Part shown: positions 45,245 to 55,405 of the stretch, piece by piece
Numbering within the stretch: the first letter of the stretch is position 1
How the letters are laid out: the number at the start of each line of letters is the position of its first letter
Position numbers and translations under genes: made by a program
The notes under the pieces: generated by a model
The model's input: only the letters and a program-made list of their open reading frames with translations
Database searches by the model: none
Told to the model about the DNA's origin: nothing
NCBI GenBank assembly: GCA_013332095.1
Contig: JABENI010000013.1
Location: 1-64,000, forward strand
Origin: Candidatus Bathyoplasma sp. NZ
GTDB taxonomy: Bacteria; Bacillota_I; Bacilli_A; MAG-NZ
Direction of reading: 5' to 3'
Length of the DNA stretch: 64,000 nucleotides

Positions 45245-46852
45245 TTATTCAACTGCAAATATTAAACTATAAATTTTTTGATTCCCTTCAATTAAATCAA
45301 CTTCGACATCTGGATAATTTTCGGCAACAAAATTTTCAATATCATTTAGAATATTTTTGCCAATACCCTCTCCATAAATAACAGTTACAATTTCTTTTCG
45401 GTCTAACATTTCGACTAATAAGTCTTTGTAAACTTTTTCTAAAGAGATGTTATTACAAATAATTTTTCCATCTAATAATCCAATATAATCATTTTCTTTT
45501 ATTGACAAACCTTCTACTTTACTATCTCTAACAGCAAAAGTTATTTCACCCGAAGTAACATTTTCGTATAGCTCATTGATAAAATTTTTAATTTCATAAG
45601 GCTCAATACTAAGATCTAACATACTTAAAGCACTATATCCTTCAGAAATTGATTTTGTATCAATGACAATTGTATTTTTATTTGCTAATTCTGCTGCTTG
45701 TTTCGCCGCCAGTAAAATATTTTTATTGTTCGGAAAAACAATAGCATTATCGGCATTCACTTTATTTATTGCTTTTAAAATATCTTCTGTAGAGGGGTTC
45801 GCAGTTTGCCCTGCTTCGATAACTACGTCAGATCCTAAATCTTTAAAAACTTTTATTAAACCGGAACCAGTAGCTATTGAAACTACTGCGTATTTTTTCT
45901 TATTTTTTTTCTGTCCATCAATTGAATTCGCCATAAATTCATCATTTTGTAGTGCCATATTTTCAATTTTCACACTTGAAAATTCACCGTAATATTGTCC
46001 ATAGTTTAAAGCATCCCCTGGTTTAGTAGTGTGGATATGAACTTTTACAATATCATCATCTTGTACTACCACTATTGAATCGCCTAAAGTAGCTAATTGA
46101 GATTTCAATTGATTTTCAACATCTTTTGAACTATCGATATTAATAATAAATTCGGTACAGTAACCAAAATTATCGCTTTCTTCTAGAACTGTTTTCTTAT
46201 CTGAACCATACTCTTTTTCAGATAAACTAACAAATTCTCCAGACAGTGCTTTATGCATACCTTCCATAATCAATACTAATCCTGCTCCTCCAGAATCAAT
46301 AACTCCTGATTCTTTTAATTTAGGTAATAAATTAGGTGTGTTCTCCAACTCTTTGTTACATTCATCAAGATAAATTTTTAGAGCATCAATAATTGTATCT
46401 CCTGCTTTAACAAGTTTTTTAGCTTCTTCCGCTCCAACTCTTGCCACTGTCAGTATTGTACCTTCTACTGGATTCATAACAGATTTATACGCTTGTTTCG
46501 CCCCAGTTTCAAAAGCTTCAATTAATTCAATACTATCAATTCTTTCTTTCGAAATACATCCGTTATAAATTCCTCTAAATATTTGAGATAAAATAACTCC
46601 CGAATTTCCTCTAGCACCCATTAATAAACCTCTAGACAATTTTTTGGTCATTGTTTCCATTGATTCATCATTTATATTACTTATTTCATCTAACCCTGCC
46701 TTCATAGTCATTTTCATGTTTGACCCTGTATCACCATCTGGTACCGGAAAAACATTTAAATCATCAATTCTTTTGTAGTGGTTAGTTAAATTGTTGCTTC
46801 CGCTTCTAATCATATTTTTAAAAATTAAACCATTCAACGATTTTAAATTCAT
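45245..46852 (-). CDS. fakA: DAK2-domain fatty acid kinase, FakA/YloV-like
   Basis: 535 residues. The kinase domain has LNVFPVPDGDTGSNM with Asp39 and Asp41 as the metal-binding pair, then GLLMGARGNSGVILSQIFRG and LPKLKESGVIDSGGAGLVL. The C-terminal part (from about residue 330) matches the DegV-like FakA middle/C-terminal region. FakA with a FakB partner phosphorylates fatty acids for PlsX/PlsY; no fakB is seen here. The ribosome site GAGGAG lies 7 nt upstream. In many Bacillota asp23 and rpmB precede it, but here a 285-nt spacer without genes does. Confidence 0.92.
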   Translation of the reverse strand: MNLKSLNGLIFKNMIRSGSNNLTNHYKRIDDLNVFPVPDGDTGSNMKMTMKAGLDEISNINDESMETMTKKLSRGLLMGARGNSGVILSQIFRGIYNGCISKERIDSIELIEAFETGAKQAYKSVMNPVEGTILTVARVGAEEAKKLVKAGDTIIDALKIYLDECNKELENTPNLLPKLKESGVIDSGGAGLVLIMEGMHKALSGEFVSLSEKEYGSDKKTVLEESDNFGYCTEFIINIDSSKDVENQLKSQLATLGDSIVVVQDDDIVKVHIHTTKPGDALNYGQYYGEFSSVKIENMALQNDEFMANSIDGQKKNKKKYAVVSIATGSGLIKVFKDLGSDVVIEAGQTANPSTEDILKAINKVNADNAIVFPNNKNILLAAKQAAELANKNTIVIDTKSISEGYSALSMLDLSIEPYEIKNFINELYENVTSGEITFAVRDSKVEGLSIKENDYIGLLDGKIICNNISLEKVYKDLLVEMLDRKEIVTVIYGEGIGKNILNDIENFVAENYPDVEVDLIEGNQKIYSLIFAVE

Positions 46853-47137
46853 AAGTTTCTCTCCTCATAATTCAATCAACTGATTGTACCATATTATTAA
46901 AAAAATAACAATTCGTACGAATAAACTTGCATATCAAATAAATCTTGTAAACATCATATCTATTAATAACTAAATTATTCAATAATTGTTAGACATTTAA
47001 ATTTAACTATTTCTATCAATATATGTTTAATAAAATTCTATTATTACTATCGGATAAATTAACTTGTCACAAGTATTTAATATTTTTAATAGTTTAACTA
47101 AATAACAAAAAGATAATTAATTAGCTTTGATTAAACA

Positions 47138-48175
47138 CTAAAAATCATTTTTAATATAAAATTTATACGTTACTTTTATTAAAATTAATAGTGGCACAGC
47201 AAGTAACATTCCCACAAATCCAAATATTTCCCCAAACACTAAAATACTTATTATAATCATTAAAGGATGCGTATCAAGCGTTTTACTTTGAATTTTAGGT
47301 GTTAATATCGTTCCTTCAAAAATTTGTAAAAAGATAATTACGATTAATATTAATAGCGCTTTATTGAAAGAATAGGTCAAAGCGTAAATTACAGAAAAAA
47401 ATCCACCGATATAAGCTCCAAAAATCGGAATCATATTAGTAATACCAAACAGGATACCCAAAACCAAATAATAATCTAATCCTACTATAAAATAAATAAC
47501 TGTGCTGATAACGGTTAAAATCAACATGATAGTTAATAGTCCTCTGATATATTTTCCTAATGCTTTATTTAAAGTTGATAAATATTTTTTAGTTCTCATT
47601 TTATTATTTCTAATCAAATAATATTTTACTTTGTCTTTAATTTTATTATAATCATACAATATGTAAATAAATAAAGTTGGAATAAGAAAAACATTTGCTA
47701 AAGAGGAAAAAAAACTTTTAACGGCTACCGTTAAAAACGTGTAAAGAAAATTTAATATATTATTAGTAATATTTTCTACATTACTAATTTCCAATAATTT
47801 TTCCTTAGATAAAAATGAATATTCATCAGTTATTTTTGTAATCCACTCATCACTGTTATCTAAAAGTTTAGGAGCGTTTTCAATCAATCTACTCGTCTCA
47901 TCTATTACTAACGGAAATATTTTAGTCAGTAAAAACAAAACTATTAAAAGTAAACCTACTGCGATTATCGAAACAGCATATTTTCTTGAATTCAATTTTT
48001 TTTCCAATATATTTGTTAAGGGAGCGAACAAATAACTTAGTATAAAACTAAATATTACAGGAAAAAAAATCGCTGTTATCAAATTAAACATCCTCAATGT
48101 TTCTGGAATTAATTGATAAACTAAATATATTGTCAGCAACACTAAAACCAGATTTATCAAATTTTCTTTTTTCAT
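47138..48175 (-). CDS. AI-2E/TqsA-family membrane transporter
   Basis: 345 residues and about eight membrane helices. The family pattern is a first double helix, a long amphipathic loop (EWITKITDEYSFLSKEKLLE) and the conserved GLDYYLVLGILFGITNMIPI and GAYIGGFFSVIYA block, then LTPKIQSKTLDTHPLMIIIS. AI-2E proteins include TqsA and sodium-proton exporters, so the substrate cannot be told. The ATG follows TAGGTG. It is flanked by fakA and yebC and is probably its own unit. Confidence 0.88.
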   Translation of the reverse strand: MKKENLINLVLVLLTIYLVYQLIPETLRMFNLITAIFFPVIFSFILSYLFAPLTNILEKKLNSRKYAVSIIAVGLLLIVLFLLTKIFPLVIDETSRLIENAPKLLDNSDEWITKITDEYSFLSKEKLLEISNVENITNNILNFLYTFLTVAVKSFFSSLANVFLIPTLFIYILYDYNKIKDKVKYYLIRNNKMRTKKYLSTLNKALGKYIRGLLTIMLILTVISTVIYFIVGLDYYLVLGILFGITNMIPIFGAYIGGFFSVIYALTYSFNKALLILIVIIFLQIFEGTILTPKIQSKTLDTHPLMIIISILVFGEIFGFVGMLLAVPLLILIKVTYKFYIKNDF

Positions 48176-48231
48176 AAAATCACCTAATATATTTTATGTA
48201 TTTTTTTTTTACTTAGTCTTATTTAATAAAA

Positions 48232-48260
48232 AAAAGAAAAAAAAGCAACCAGAGGCTACT
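48232..48260 (-). terminator. Terminator after yebC
   Basis: On the minus strand AGTAGCC, a TCT loop and GGTTGCT form a 7-bp stem (two G-T pairs), followed by eight T. It starts immediately after the yebC stop. Confidence 0.85.
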
Positions 48261-48983
48261 TTAATATTTTATATTATGATATATTTTTTGAACATCATCA
48301 CATTCTTCTAACATGTCCAACATTTTTTCAAACATTTTAATTTCTGAATCGTTTGTTAATTCGATGTATGTTAAAGGCAACATAGCTTGTTCGTCTATTG
48401 TAAATTCAATTTCTGGGTCAATATCTTCAATAACTTTTTTAATCTTAAACAATTCATTAGCAGCAGCATAAACTACTAATTCTCCTTCTTCTTCAACTTC
48501 AATATCTTTAACATCAATATTAGCCGTAAGCAATAATTCTAAAAGTTTTTCCTCTTGATATCCTTTTACTCCAACGATACTCAAATGCTCAAAACTATGT
48601 GCGACTGATCCATCGACACCTAATTTTCCGCCAGTTTTAGTAAAGCTATTTTTAACTTCTGTTACTGTTCTATTAACGTTGTCACTTAAACAATCAACAA
48701 TAACGCCACAACCACCTACCCCAAAACCTTCATAGCGATAAAAAGTATAATTTTCTCCCCCACTATTTCCCGCTTTATCTATATTTCTTTTAATAATATC
48801 TGCCGGTACTTGTGCTTTTTTTGCTTTTTCAACTAAATGTTTTAAAGCTAAATTTGCCTCGGGGTTTGTTCCACCATTTTTGGCACATATGTATAATTCT
48901 CTCCCAAATTTTGAATATATTTTAGTTTTAACTGCTCCTTTTTTCGCTATTGCTGCTTTTCTAACCTCGTATGCTCTACCCAT
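48261..48983 (-). CDS. yebC: YebC/TACO1-family protein
   Basis: 240 residues, full length. It starts MGRAYEVRKAAIAKKGAVKT and contains GREIYICAKNGGTNPE-like, NLALKHLVEKAKKAQVPADI and NIDKAGNSG, then the long GGKLGVDGSVAHSFEHL block of the YeeN subtype (GxxxVxxxF). YebC/TACO1 proteins help ribosomes through proline-rich stretches and were earlier viewed as transcription regulators. GGAG is 9 nt before the ATG. Confidence 0.95.
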   Translation of the reverse strand: MGRAYEVRKAAIAKKGAVKTKIYSKFGRELYICAKNGGTNPEANLALKHLVEKAKKAQVPADIIKRNIDKAGNSGGENYTFYRYEGFGVGGCGVIVDCLSDNVNRTVTEVKNSFTKTGGKLGVDGSVAHSFEHLSIVGVKGYQEEKLLELLLTANIDVKDIEVEEEGELVVYAAANELFKIKKVIEDIDPEIEFTIDEQAMLPLTYIELTNDSEIKMFEKMLDMLEECDDVQKIYHNIKY

Positions 48984-49018
48984 ATTAAATCACTCCAATC
49001 TTGTTTAAGTATAACAGA

Positions 49019-49333
49019 TTATTTATTTTCTTCAATAGTTTTAAAAATTATAATTGACTTTCCTTTGTTCAAAGTTGGCACAATATGTCTTATTCGAGAA
49101 TTTTTTAGCACTTGCTTATTTATCCCAGTCTTTAATGCCGTCCCCGAGTGAAATCCATGAATAATAGTAATATTTTTTACAGTATTATTACAGTTTTTTA
49201 TTATTTCCCTTAGATGTTTAATTGCATCTTGTAAAGACAAATTGTGTAGATCGACTTCTAATTCATTTTGATAAATTGCTTTAAGTTCAGTTTTACTAAT
49301 ATACGGTGGTATTTCTTTCGCTCCAAATAACAT
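49019..49333 (-). CDS. Small Smr-domain protein
   Basis: 104 residues from ATG 49333, with a GGGGGG/GGACC-type ribosome site just upstream. The Smr core is clear: LEVDLHNLSLQDAIKHLREI (the LDLHG box, with Asn for Gly) and ITIIHGFHSGTALK (the HGxGxG box, altered to HGFHSGTAL). Smr domains are nickases or RNA-binding ends of MutS2 proteins; a stand-alone version of this size is found in many bacteria, with unclear function. It lies between arcC and yebC, same strand. Confidence 0.8.
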   Translation of the reverse strand: MLFGAKEIPPYISKTELKAIYQNELEVDLHNLSLQDAIKHLREIIKNCNNTVKNITIIHGFHSGTALKTGINKQVLKNSRIRHIVPTLNKGKSIIIFKTIEENK

Positions 49334-49448
49334 TCTAGGTCCCCCCAATCATCAATTCTTTTTACTATAGTAGCATCAATTTTCTAAATAATCTAATATT
49401 TTTTAAAATTATTTTTAGATTAATTTAAAAGATAACTTAAAGTAAATA

Positions 49449-49478
49449 AAAAAAGAAACCCTTTTTTAAAAGAGTTTC
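49449..49478 (-). terminator. Terminator after carbamate kinase gene
   Basis: On the minus strand GAAACTCTTTT pairs with AAAAAGGGTTTC (a G-T pair within), followed by seven T. It is located about 15 nt past the arcC stop. Confidence 0.8.
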
Positions 49479-49494
49479 CAAGTAATTATTTTTA

Positions 49495-50394
49495 TTATTT
49501 AATTACGGTACCAGTTAATCCTTTTAATCCTTCTTTTGCTTTTTCTAAAGAAGTAATTAAAGATTTTCTTTCGTTGCTACTTTCAGCAAACATAATACAC
49601 GCTTCCACTTTTGGTAACATGCTTCCTGGAGCGAAATGTCCTTCAGCACAATATTTTTTAGCTTGGTCAATCGTTAATTCGCTTAACCATTTTTCATCAG
49701 CAGTTCCAAAGTTAATCGCCACTTTTTCAACTGCAGTTAAAATTACTAAATAATCGGCTTTGATTGTTTTGGCTAATAACATCGCTGCATTATCTTTATC
49801 AATTACTGCAGGTACACCGATTAAATCATTTCCTTCTTTAATTACCGGGATTCCTCCCCCTCCACAAGTGATTACGATGTTTCCCGCATCAATTAAACTC
49901 GTTACGATTGATTTTTCAGAAATTTCAATAGGGAATGGACTAGCAACAACTCTTCTATATCCTCTTCCGGCATCTTCTTTTACTATAAATCCTTTAGTTT
50001 CTAAACTTGGAACCTCAGCAGCTGTGTAAAACTTACCAATTGGTTTAGTTGGATTTGAAAAAGCTTGATCATCTTTATCTACAATAACTTGCGTTACTAT
50101 TGTAGCTGCCGATTTATTAACACCTCTTGATTTTAATTCATTTTGTAAAGCATTTTGCAAGTGGAATCCAATATACCCTTGACTCATTGCTCCACATTCA
50201 GGAAATGGCATATTAGTGCTTTCCATCGCTAAGTTAATCATTCCTACTTGTGGTCCATTTCCATGAACAATTACTACTTGATGTCCCTCTTCTATTAAAT
50301 CCACTAATGGTTTAGCAGTGTCCTTCACTAAACTTAACTGCTCTTGAGCAGTATTTCCTAAGGCGTTTCCACCTAATGCTACAACTATTCTCAT
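49495..50394 (-). CDS. arcC: Carbamate kinase
   Basis: 299 residues, somewhat short of the usual 310. It starts MRIVVALGGNALGNTAQEQL, with VIVHGNGPQVGMINLAME, GRGYRRVVASPFPIEI, NIVITCGGGGIPVI, VIDKDNAAMLLAKTIKADYL and HFAPGSMLPKVEACIMF, all carbamate kinase blocks. It makes ATP from carbamoyl phosphate, the last step of arginine deiminase, agmatine, or purine/allantoin breakdown. None of arcA, argF or ygeW lies in the window, and it is next to molybdo-cofactor genes, so purine catabolism (selenium/molybdenum hydroxylases) is one possible setting. Confidence 0.94.
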   Translation of the reverse strand: MRIVVALGGNALGNTAQEQLSLVKDTAKPLVDLIEEGHQVVIVHGNGPQVGMINLAMESTNMPFPECGAMSQGYIGFHLQNALQNELKSRGVNKSAATIVTQVIVDKDDQAFSNPTKPIGKFYTAAEVPSLETKGFIVKEDAGRGYRRVVASPFPIEISEKSIVTSLIDAGNIVITCGGGGIPVIKEGNDLIGVPAVIDKDNAAMLLAKTIKADYLVILTAVEKVAINFGTADEKWLSELTIDQAKKYCAEGHFAPGSMLPKVEACIMFAESSNERKSLITSLEKAKEGLKGLTGTVIK

Positions 50395-50463
50395 TTCTTG
50401 CCTCCAAATTAATATAATTTTTTATCTTTATCATTATATATCTAAAAATTAATCTTTTCAATA

Positions 50464-50904
50464 CTATTTTAATATTACCTCAATTGTTTCGCCTTTTTTT
50501 ATTTTTCCAGCCTTGATTACTTTCGCAAAAATCCCCTCTTTTGGCATGATACATTGCCCGACTTGCCTAGTGATTTCACACCCACTGTGACATTTTTTAC
50601 CAATTTGAGTTAATTCTAAAACTACTTCCTTAAATTTAAACTGAGTTCCGATTGGCAACGTGAACAATTCAAAACCACTCATCGAAATATTTTCGGCAAA
50701 TGAACCGAATTGTAAATCAGGTACACCCAGCTCGATCATTTTGTTTATACTATCTAAACTTAATAAACTAATTTGACGATGCCAGTTTCCGGCATGGGCA
50801 TCACCGACAATTCCATGATCAACTTCAACTACTACTTCTTCTACTTCAAATTTTTTAGTCCCTTTTTTAGGACTAATATTTAAAGACTCAACCTTACCTT
50901 TCAC
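50464..50904 (-). CDS. MOSC-domain protein
   Basis: 146 residues from a GTG at 50904, which has AGGAGG 7 nt upstream; an ATG 12 codons earlier overlaps moaC without a ribosome site. It has [57 protein letters not shown] and [20 protein letters not shown] with the conserved Cys of the MOSC fold. MOSC proteins bind sulfur-carrying molybdenum cofactor. It overlaps the moaC end by 11 nt, so it is co-translated with the cofactor genes. In some anaerobes such stand-alone MOSC genes sit beside purine hydroxylases. Confidence 0.9.
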   Translation of the reverse strand: MKGKVESLNISPKKGTKKFEVEEVVVEVDHGIVGDAHAGNWHRQISLLSLDSINKMIELGVPDLQFGSFAENISMSGFELFTLPIGTQFKFKEVVLELTQIGKKCHSGCEITRQVGQCIMPKEGIFAKVIKAGKIKKGETIEVILK

Positions 50905-51370
50905 TTTGTTTCCTCCTAAAGTGACCGCTTTTTCCGCCACTTTTTTCTAATAGACAAATATCTGTAATTATCATCTCTTTATCAATCGCTTTACACATAT
51001 CGTAAATTGTCAATCCAGTAATGCTGACCGCCGTCAACGCTTCCATTTCGACACCAGTTTTTCCGGCACATTTTACCTCAGCAATAATTTTTATCCCATT
51101 TTCAAGATACTGATAATTAATATTTACGGCACTGAGCATGATAGGATGACACATTGGTATTGAATTAGCAGTATTTTTAGCTGCCATTATTCCCGCAACT
51201 TGCGCAACGCTTAAAACATCACCTTTTTTAATTCCACCTTCTTTAATTCTTTTTAAAGTGCTTTCTTTCATCAAGACTTTAGCCAAGGCTCTAGCTACTC
51301 TGATTGTTTCTTTTTTTTCTGAAACATCAACCATTTTAGCTCTACCTTGTTCATTTATATGCGTTAACAT
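50894..51370 (-). CDS. moaC: Cyclic pyranopterin monophosphate synthase MoaC
   Basis: 158 residues from ATG 51370 (AGGTGG 5 nt upstream, inside the moaA end). It has [60 protein letters not shown] and [15 protein letters not shown], the complete set of MoaC blocks. It works right after MoaA to make precursor Z of the molybdenum/tungsten cofactor. The gene order is moaA-moaC-MOSC. Confidence 0.95.
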   Translation of the reverse strand: MLTHINEQGRAKMVDVSEKKETIRVARALAKVLMKESTLKRIKEGGIKKGDVLSVAQVAGIMAAKNTANSIPMCHPIMLSAVNINYQYLENGIKIIAEVKCAGKTGVEMEALTAVSITGLTIYDMCKAIDKEMIITDICLLEKSGGKSGHFRRKQSER

Positions 51371-51371
51371 T

Positions 51372-52316
51372 TTAACCACCTATCCTATTCATGGAGCGTT
51401 TAATATTTTCAAAATTTTCATCTTCTATTTTATGATTTTTAGGCTTTCTTTCAATTGCCTCAATTAGTTTTTCTTTTATTTCAACGGCGTTACTAGTTCG
51501 GACATTAATTTCATCATTTGAATGTAAACAAGGTTTCAACACTCCATCTGAGGTCAATCTTATTCGGTTGCATTTTTCACAAAATTTATGACTAATTGGA
51601 CTGATCAAACCAATTTTACCTTTGGTGTTCGGTACTCGGTAATAAGTAACATTTTTCCCCTCTTCAACAAATTCTAACTGTTTACAGATGTTTAATATTT
51701 CTTCATTAGGCAAATAATGTTTATCATAATCAAAATCTAATTCACCGATTGGCATTAACTCAATAAATCTGATCGTTAAATCATATTTTTGACTAAGTTT
51801 TAAAAAATCTTTTATTTCGCTATCGTTAAATTTCTTTAACAACACGGTATTAATTTTAATCGGTCGCATATCGTTAGCAATTAATTCTTCAATAAGAGCG
51901 ATATAATTGAGTACTTGGTTATTTTTAGTTATAAATTTATACTTTTCCCTATCTAAAGTATCTAAACTTATATTAAACCTATCAATTCCACATTCTTTTA
52001 GTTTAGCTACGTTGTTAATTGCTAGTAGCCCGTTGGTAGTAATCGCTAAATCTTCGATACCTTCAACTGCTTTAATTGCTTTAATCAATTGATAAATCCC
52101 TTTTTTCACTAATGGCTCTCCACCAGTAATTCTGATTTTCTTTACTCCTAAACTAGCCGCCATTTTTACTATTTCCACAATTTCTTCGTTTCGCAAACAA
52201 TGTTCGTGAGTTATTTTCTTTATTCCCTCGGGCATGCAATATGCACAGCGTAAATTACATTTATCAGTAACTGAAATTCTTAAATAATCAATTTTACGAT
52301 TAAATTTATCAAACAT
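51372..52316 (-). CDS. moaA: GTP 3',8-cyclase MoaA
   Basis: 314 residues. The radical-SAM cluster is Cys20-x3-Cys24-x2-Cys27 in [16 protein letters not shown], followed by [20 protein letters not shown]. The second 4Fe-4S site is [20 protein letters not shown] with a following Cys. It lacks the usual C-terminal double Gly in the standard context but ends RIGG, the MoaA GG tail. It starts after AAAGGAGG. It converts GTP to the cyclic precursor for MoaC. Confidence 0.96.
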   Translation of the reverse strand: MFDKFNRKIDYLRISVTDKCNLRCAYCMPEGIKKITHEHCLRNEEIVEIVKMAASLGVKKIRITGGEPLVKKGIYQLIKAIKAVEGIEDLAITTNGLLAINNVAKLKECGIDRFNISLDTLDREKYKFITKNNQVLNYIALIEELIANDMRPIKINTVLLKKFNDSEIKDFLKLSQKYDLTIRFIELMPIGELDFDYDKHYLPNEEILNICKQLEFVEEGKNVTYYRVPNTKGKIGLISPISHKFCEKCNRIRLTSDGVLKPCLHSNDEINVRTSNAVEIKEKLIEAIERKPKNHKIEDENFENIKRSMNRIGG

Positions 52317-52431
52317 TTTTTTACCTCCTTTGTTGCCTTCGCTGTTTCTATGAAAGACTAGAATGCGTTATTTTTTATTTTTCAAATAGCAAAAAATAAT
52401 TCAATACCTAAACATAAAAAAGCATTGTATC

Positions 52432-53202
52432 TCAATTATCTTTTATCTCATTTGTTATTAGTTTAAACGGCGTTTCTCCTAAAATCTCAAATTCTTCTAT
52501 CTGAACAAGACCTTTTGTAGTCAGCCAAGTATAAAATTTTTCCGCATTTTCATCGTTAGTAGATTCAGTAACTTTAATTATTCCGTATTCATTTAACAAT
52601 ATTTTTTCATTTTTGTTTTCATAAGAAATAACTACATTTAAGTTTTCTTTCATCGATAAATACGTTGCTCTATCAGTTAAGGTATATCCATTACTCAAAT
52701 TGGTTATATTTAAAGTACTTCCCATTCCTTGACCAGTTTCATTGTACCAGTCACCTGTCTCTAAATTATCCCATAAACTCAACTCTTTAATATGTGTACC
52801 TGATTGATCTCCTCTAGAGTAAAACGGTAAAACATTATTTTGAATATAAGTAAATGCCTTAAAAATACTATCGACATTTATTTTTTCTTGTCCAACTATT
52901 AAAAAATCATTGTACATAATTGATTCTCTTTTTTCACCATAACCATCTGCGACAAACTGTTCTTCTAGTTGCTTAGCGTGTACTAATAATATATCAACAT
53001 CTTTACTTTTTCCTAAAGCAAGTGCTTTTCCTGTTCCTACAGGAACAATATAAACTTCAATATTTGTTTCCTCTTCGAAATAAGGTATCAGATATGCTAG
53101 GAACCCACTGTTATCAAGTGAAGTAGTAGTTGCGATATACAGTTCTTCTTTTTTACTACATCCTGTAAATAGCAAAATTAATATCAATAATAATTTTTTC
53201 AT
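52432..53202 (-). CDS. tupA: Tungstate-binding lipoprotein TupA-like
   Basis: 256 residues. The signal ends LFTGCSKKEELY, so Cys15 is the lipid anchor. TupA features are ATTTSLDNSGFLAYLIPYFE, VGTGKALALGKSKDVDILLV, HAKQLEEQFVADGYG, FYSRGDQSGTHIKELSLW and TGQGMGSTLNITN. It would capture tungstate (or molybdate) outside the membrane. The usual permease TupB and ATPase TupC are not in this window. It lies 115 nt upstream of moaA in the same direction, so it is likely transcribed with the cofactor genes, which argues for a tungsto/molybdo-enzyme elsewhere. Confidence 0.9.
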   Translation of the reverse strand: MKKLLLILILLFTGCSKKEELYIATTTSLDNSGFLAYLIPYFEEETNIEVYIVPVGTGKALALGKSKDVDILLVHAKQLEEQFVADGYGEKRESIMYNDFLIVGQEKINVDSIFKAFTYIQNNVLPFYSRGDQSGTHIKELSLWDNLETGDWYNETGQGMGSTLNITNLSNGYTLTDRATYLSMKENLNVVISYENKNEKILLNEYGIIKVTESTNDENAEKFYTWLTTKGLVQIEEFEILGETPFKLITNEIKDN

Positions 53203-53274
53203 CTGAACTCATCTCCAAACTCCCTTATATTTTAACATATTATCATAATATTTTCATTCATTTCGCCCTGTAAC

Positions 53275-53301
53275 TAAAAAAAAATACCTCTTTCTAGGTA
53301 T
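53275..53301 (-). terminator. Terminator after the amino-acid ABC operon
   Basis: On the minus strand ATACCT and AGGTAT form a 6-bp stem around AGAAAG, followed by about nine T. It starts at the end of the ATPase gene. Confidence 0.85.
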
Positions 53302-53302
53302 C

Positions 53303-54028
53303 TTATAAAACTTTGCTTAAAAATTCCTGAGTTCTTTTCATTTGGGGATTTTCAAACAAATCTTTGGGCTTTCCAATTTCACAAATAGTTCCTTCATCCA
53401 TAAAAATAACCTCATCACTAATTTCTTTAGCAAATCCCATTTCATGAGTTACAATGACTACTGTCATATTTAACTCTTTTATAATGTTTTTAATTACTTC
53501 TAGAATTTCTTTAACCATTTCTGGATCTAAAGCACTTGTCGGTTCATCGAATAACATCACTTTAGGTTTCATGGCTAAAGCTCTAATGATTGCTAGACGT
53601 TGTTTTTGTCCACCGCTTAAATTGTTAGGTTTTTCATGTTTTTTACTGATTAAGCCCACGTCATTTAACAGTTCGTCAGCTAATTCATCCAACTCTTGAT
53701 CAGTTAATTTATTTAACGTTTTTGGTGCTAAAACAATATTTTCATAAACTGACAAATGAGGGAAAACATTAAAATTTTGAAAGACCATTCCAATCTTCTT
53801 TCTAATAGAATCAATATTTTTCTTTTGTTTTACTAAATCCTCATCTTCAAAAATTATCGAACCGGTTGTTGGTTCTTCTAATAAATTCAAACATCTTAAA
53901 AATGTTGATTTTCCACTTCCTGAAGGACCGATAATTGAAACTACTTTTCCTTCTTTAACCGTATAATTAATTCCTTTTAAAACTTTTAAGTCACCGAAGT
54001 TTTTAGTTAAATTTTTTACTTCAATCAT
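53303..54028 (-). CDS. Polar amino-acid ABC transporter ATPase (GlnQ type)
   Basis: 241 residues. Walker A is GPSGSGKST, the Q-loop is [18 protein letters not shown], the signature is [18 protein letters not shown], Walker B is [14 protein letters not shown] and the switch is [13 protein letters not shown]. The opening ([20 protein letters not shown]) and the short length are typical of glutamine/cystine-type importers. The start overlaps the permease stop by 4 nt (ATGA). Confidence 0.93.
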   Translation of the reverse strand: MIEVKNLTKNFGDLKVLKGINYTVKEGKVVSIIGPSGSGKSTFLRCLNLLEEPTTGSIIFEDEDLVKQKKNIDSIRKKIGMVFQNFNVFPHLSVYENIVLAPKTLNKLTDQELDELADELLNDVGLISKKHEKPNNLSGGQKQRLAIIRALAMKPKVMLFDEPTSALDPEMVKEILEVIKNIIKELNMTVVIVTHEMGFAKEISDEVIFMDEGTICEIGKPKDLFENPQMKRTQEFLSKVL

Positions 54029-54693
54029 CCGCTTAACTTCCTTTCAAATTTAGTGATTATTTTAGAAAGTGTAGTAGTTAAAACAAAATAAATTATGGCG
54101 ATAACAATGAAAGGTTCTAAAGATTTATAAGTAATTGCTGTTATTGTTTTTTTTACAGTCATCAATTCACCTACATAAAACACTGAAGCAAGTGAAGTTT
54201 CTTTTATTACCATAACAAATTCATTACCTAAGGAAGGTAAGATGTTTTTAACTGCTTGTGGTAAAACAACTTTTCTCATCGTCTGTGAATTGCTTAACCC
54301 TAAACTTCTAGCAGCTTCAGTTTGCCCTTTATCTACCGATTGAATACCAGCTCTGACTAACTCCGCTACATACGCACTACTGTTGATTATTAAACCGATA
54401 CAAACGCCGTAAAATTCATCTATTCCTACTGGTAACAATAAGACAATGATATAGAGTTGTAATAACAGTGGTATTCCTCTGATAACATCAATATAAATTT
54501 TGGCTAAAGTGGATAGTATTTTATTAGAACCTATTTTCATAAAACAAATTATCGTTCCAAATACCACTCCACCTAAAACTGTTACTATCGATAAAATTAA
54601 AGTAATTCCTAATCCTTTCAAAAACAGGTCAAAGTATTTTATGGCAGTTTCTCCCACTTCAACTATAAAACTCGTTAAAAGAAGATTTCTCAT
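54025..54693 (-). CDS. Polar amino-acid ABC transporter permease
   Basis: 222 residues of the HisM/GlnP type: [20 protein letters not shown], then [20 protein letters not shown], a coupling loop [20 protein letters not shown] and [34 protein letters not shown]. Five membrane helices are seen. The ATG follows the stop of the binding-protein pseudogene directly. Its own binding protein is broken, so the pair of permease and ATPase can only work if another binding protein serves it. Confidence 0.93.
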   Translation of the reverse strand: MRNLLLTSFIVEVGETAIKYFDLFLKGLGITLILSIVTVLGGVVFGTIICFMKIGSNKILSTLAKIYIDVIRGIPLLLQLYIIVLLLPVGIDEFYGVCIGLIINSSAYVAELVRAGIQSVDKGQTEAARSLGLSNSQTMRKVVLPQAVKNILPSLGNEFVMVIKETSLASVFYVGELMTVKKTITAITYKSLEPFIVIAIIYFVLTTTLSKIITKFERKLSG

Positions 54694-55405
54694 CTACTTA
54701 CCTAATTGTTTAGCTAAAATTTTCGCTTCTTCAATCCAAGTTTCATACAATCCACCCTCTACTACACTGTCGATTACGGTATTAACTCTGCTTAATAAAT
54801 CAGTATCATCTTTGTTAAAAATTGCGTATACATAAGCATCTTCAGAAGCAAACAGATTTGGTACAAATACCAATTCACTATCGCTACTTACAATAATTTC
54901 TGCCACTGCTATTGCTTGATAATTTCCATTTTTTAAATATGCTATTGCTTTGTCAACTTATCTACAGGTCGGAATTTTGCATTAGGTAAAAAATTAGTTA
55001 CATAATCTGCTTATGTCGTCCCATTTTGTGCTGCTACTTAACTTCACTTGGTTTAATTTTTCAAGTGTATCAAAGTTTCCTAATGAATAATACGGCTTAC
55101 TAAAATTAAAGTTATTTTCTCTTTCCTTTGAGTAAGTAAAACTTGAAATTCCTATATTAATTTTTCCTGTAGTTAAATTATCTAAAATCGCATCGAAGTC
55201 CATAACTTTTAATTCAACTTCAATTCCTAATTGATTCTCCAATATATTTAGTTAATTCAACATCAGAACCAACGTACTGTTCTATTCCTTATTTAGGCAT
55301 AATCTGGGGAAATCCCCACATATGATGCTTCTTCTTTTGTGCATCCTACTAGTATTACCATGGTGCATATATTATTGCTAATATCACTGCTATTAGTCTG
55401 AACAT
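54694..55405 (-). pseudogene. Amino-acid ABC binding lipoprotein, multiply frameshifted
   Basis: Pieces are read in order from ATG 55405: MFRLIAVILAIIYA (signal), VILVGCTKEEASYVGISPDY (lipobox Cys), then QYVGSDVELTKYIGES, QLGIEVELKVMDFDAILDNL, INIGISSFTYSKERENNFNF, SKPYY, and at the end AEIIVSSDSELVFVPNLFAS with AIFNKDDTDLLSRVNTVIDS. This is an SBP_bac_3 glutamine/cystine-type binding protein in several frames with at least three breaks. The downstream permease and ATPase are intact, so the loss seems recent. Confidence 0.85.

Noticed and set aside
52317-52431. Molybdenum/tungsten-cofactor riboswitch before moaA
   Set aside because: The 115-nt leader has a GCGAAGGC stretch but I could not draw the conserved helices of the Moco motif.
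54694-55242. Two small genes of 70 and 82 codons upstream of the permease
   Set aside because: Together with further pieces they make one broken binding protein with signal peptide and lipobox.
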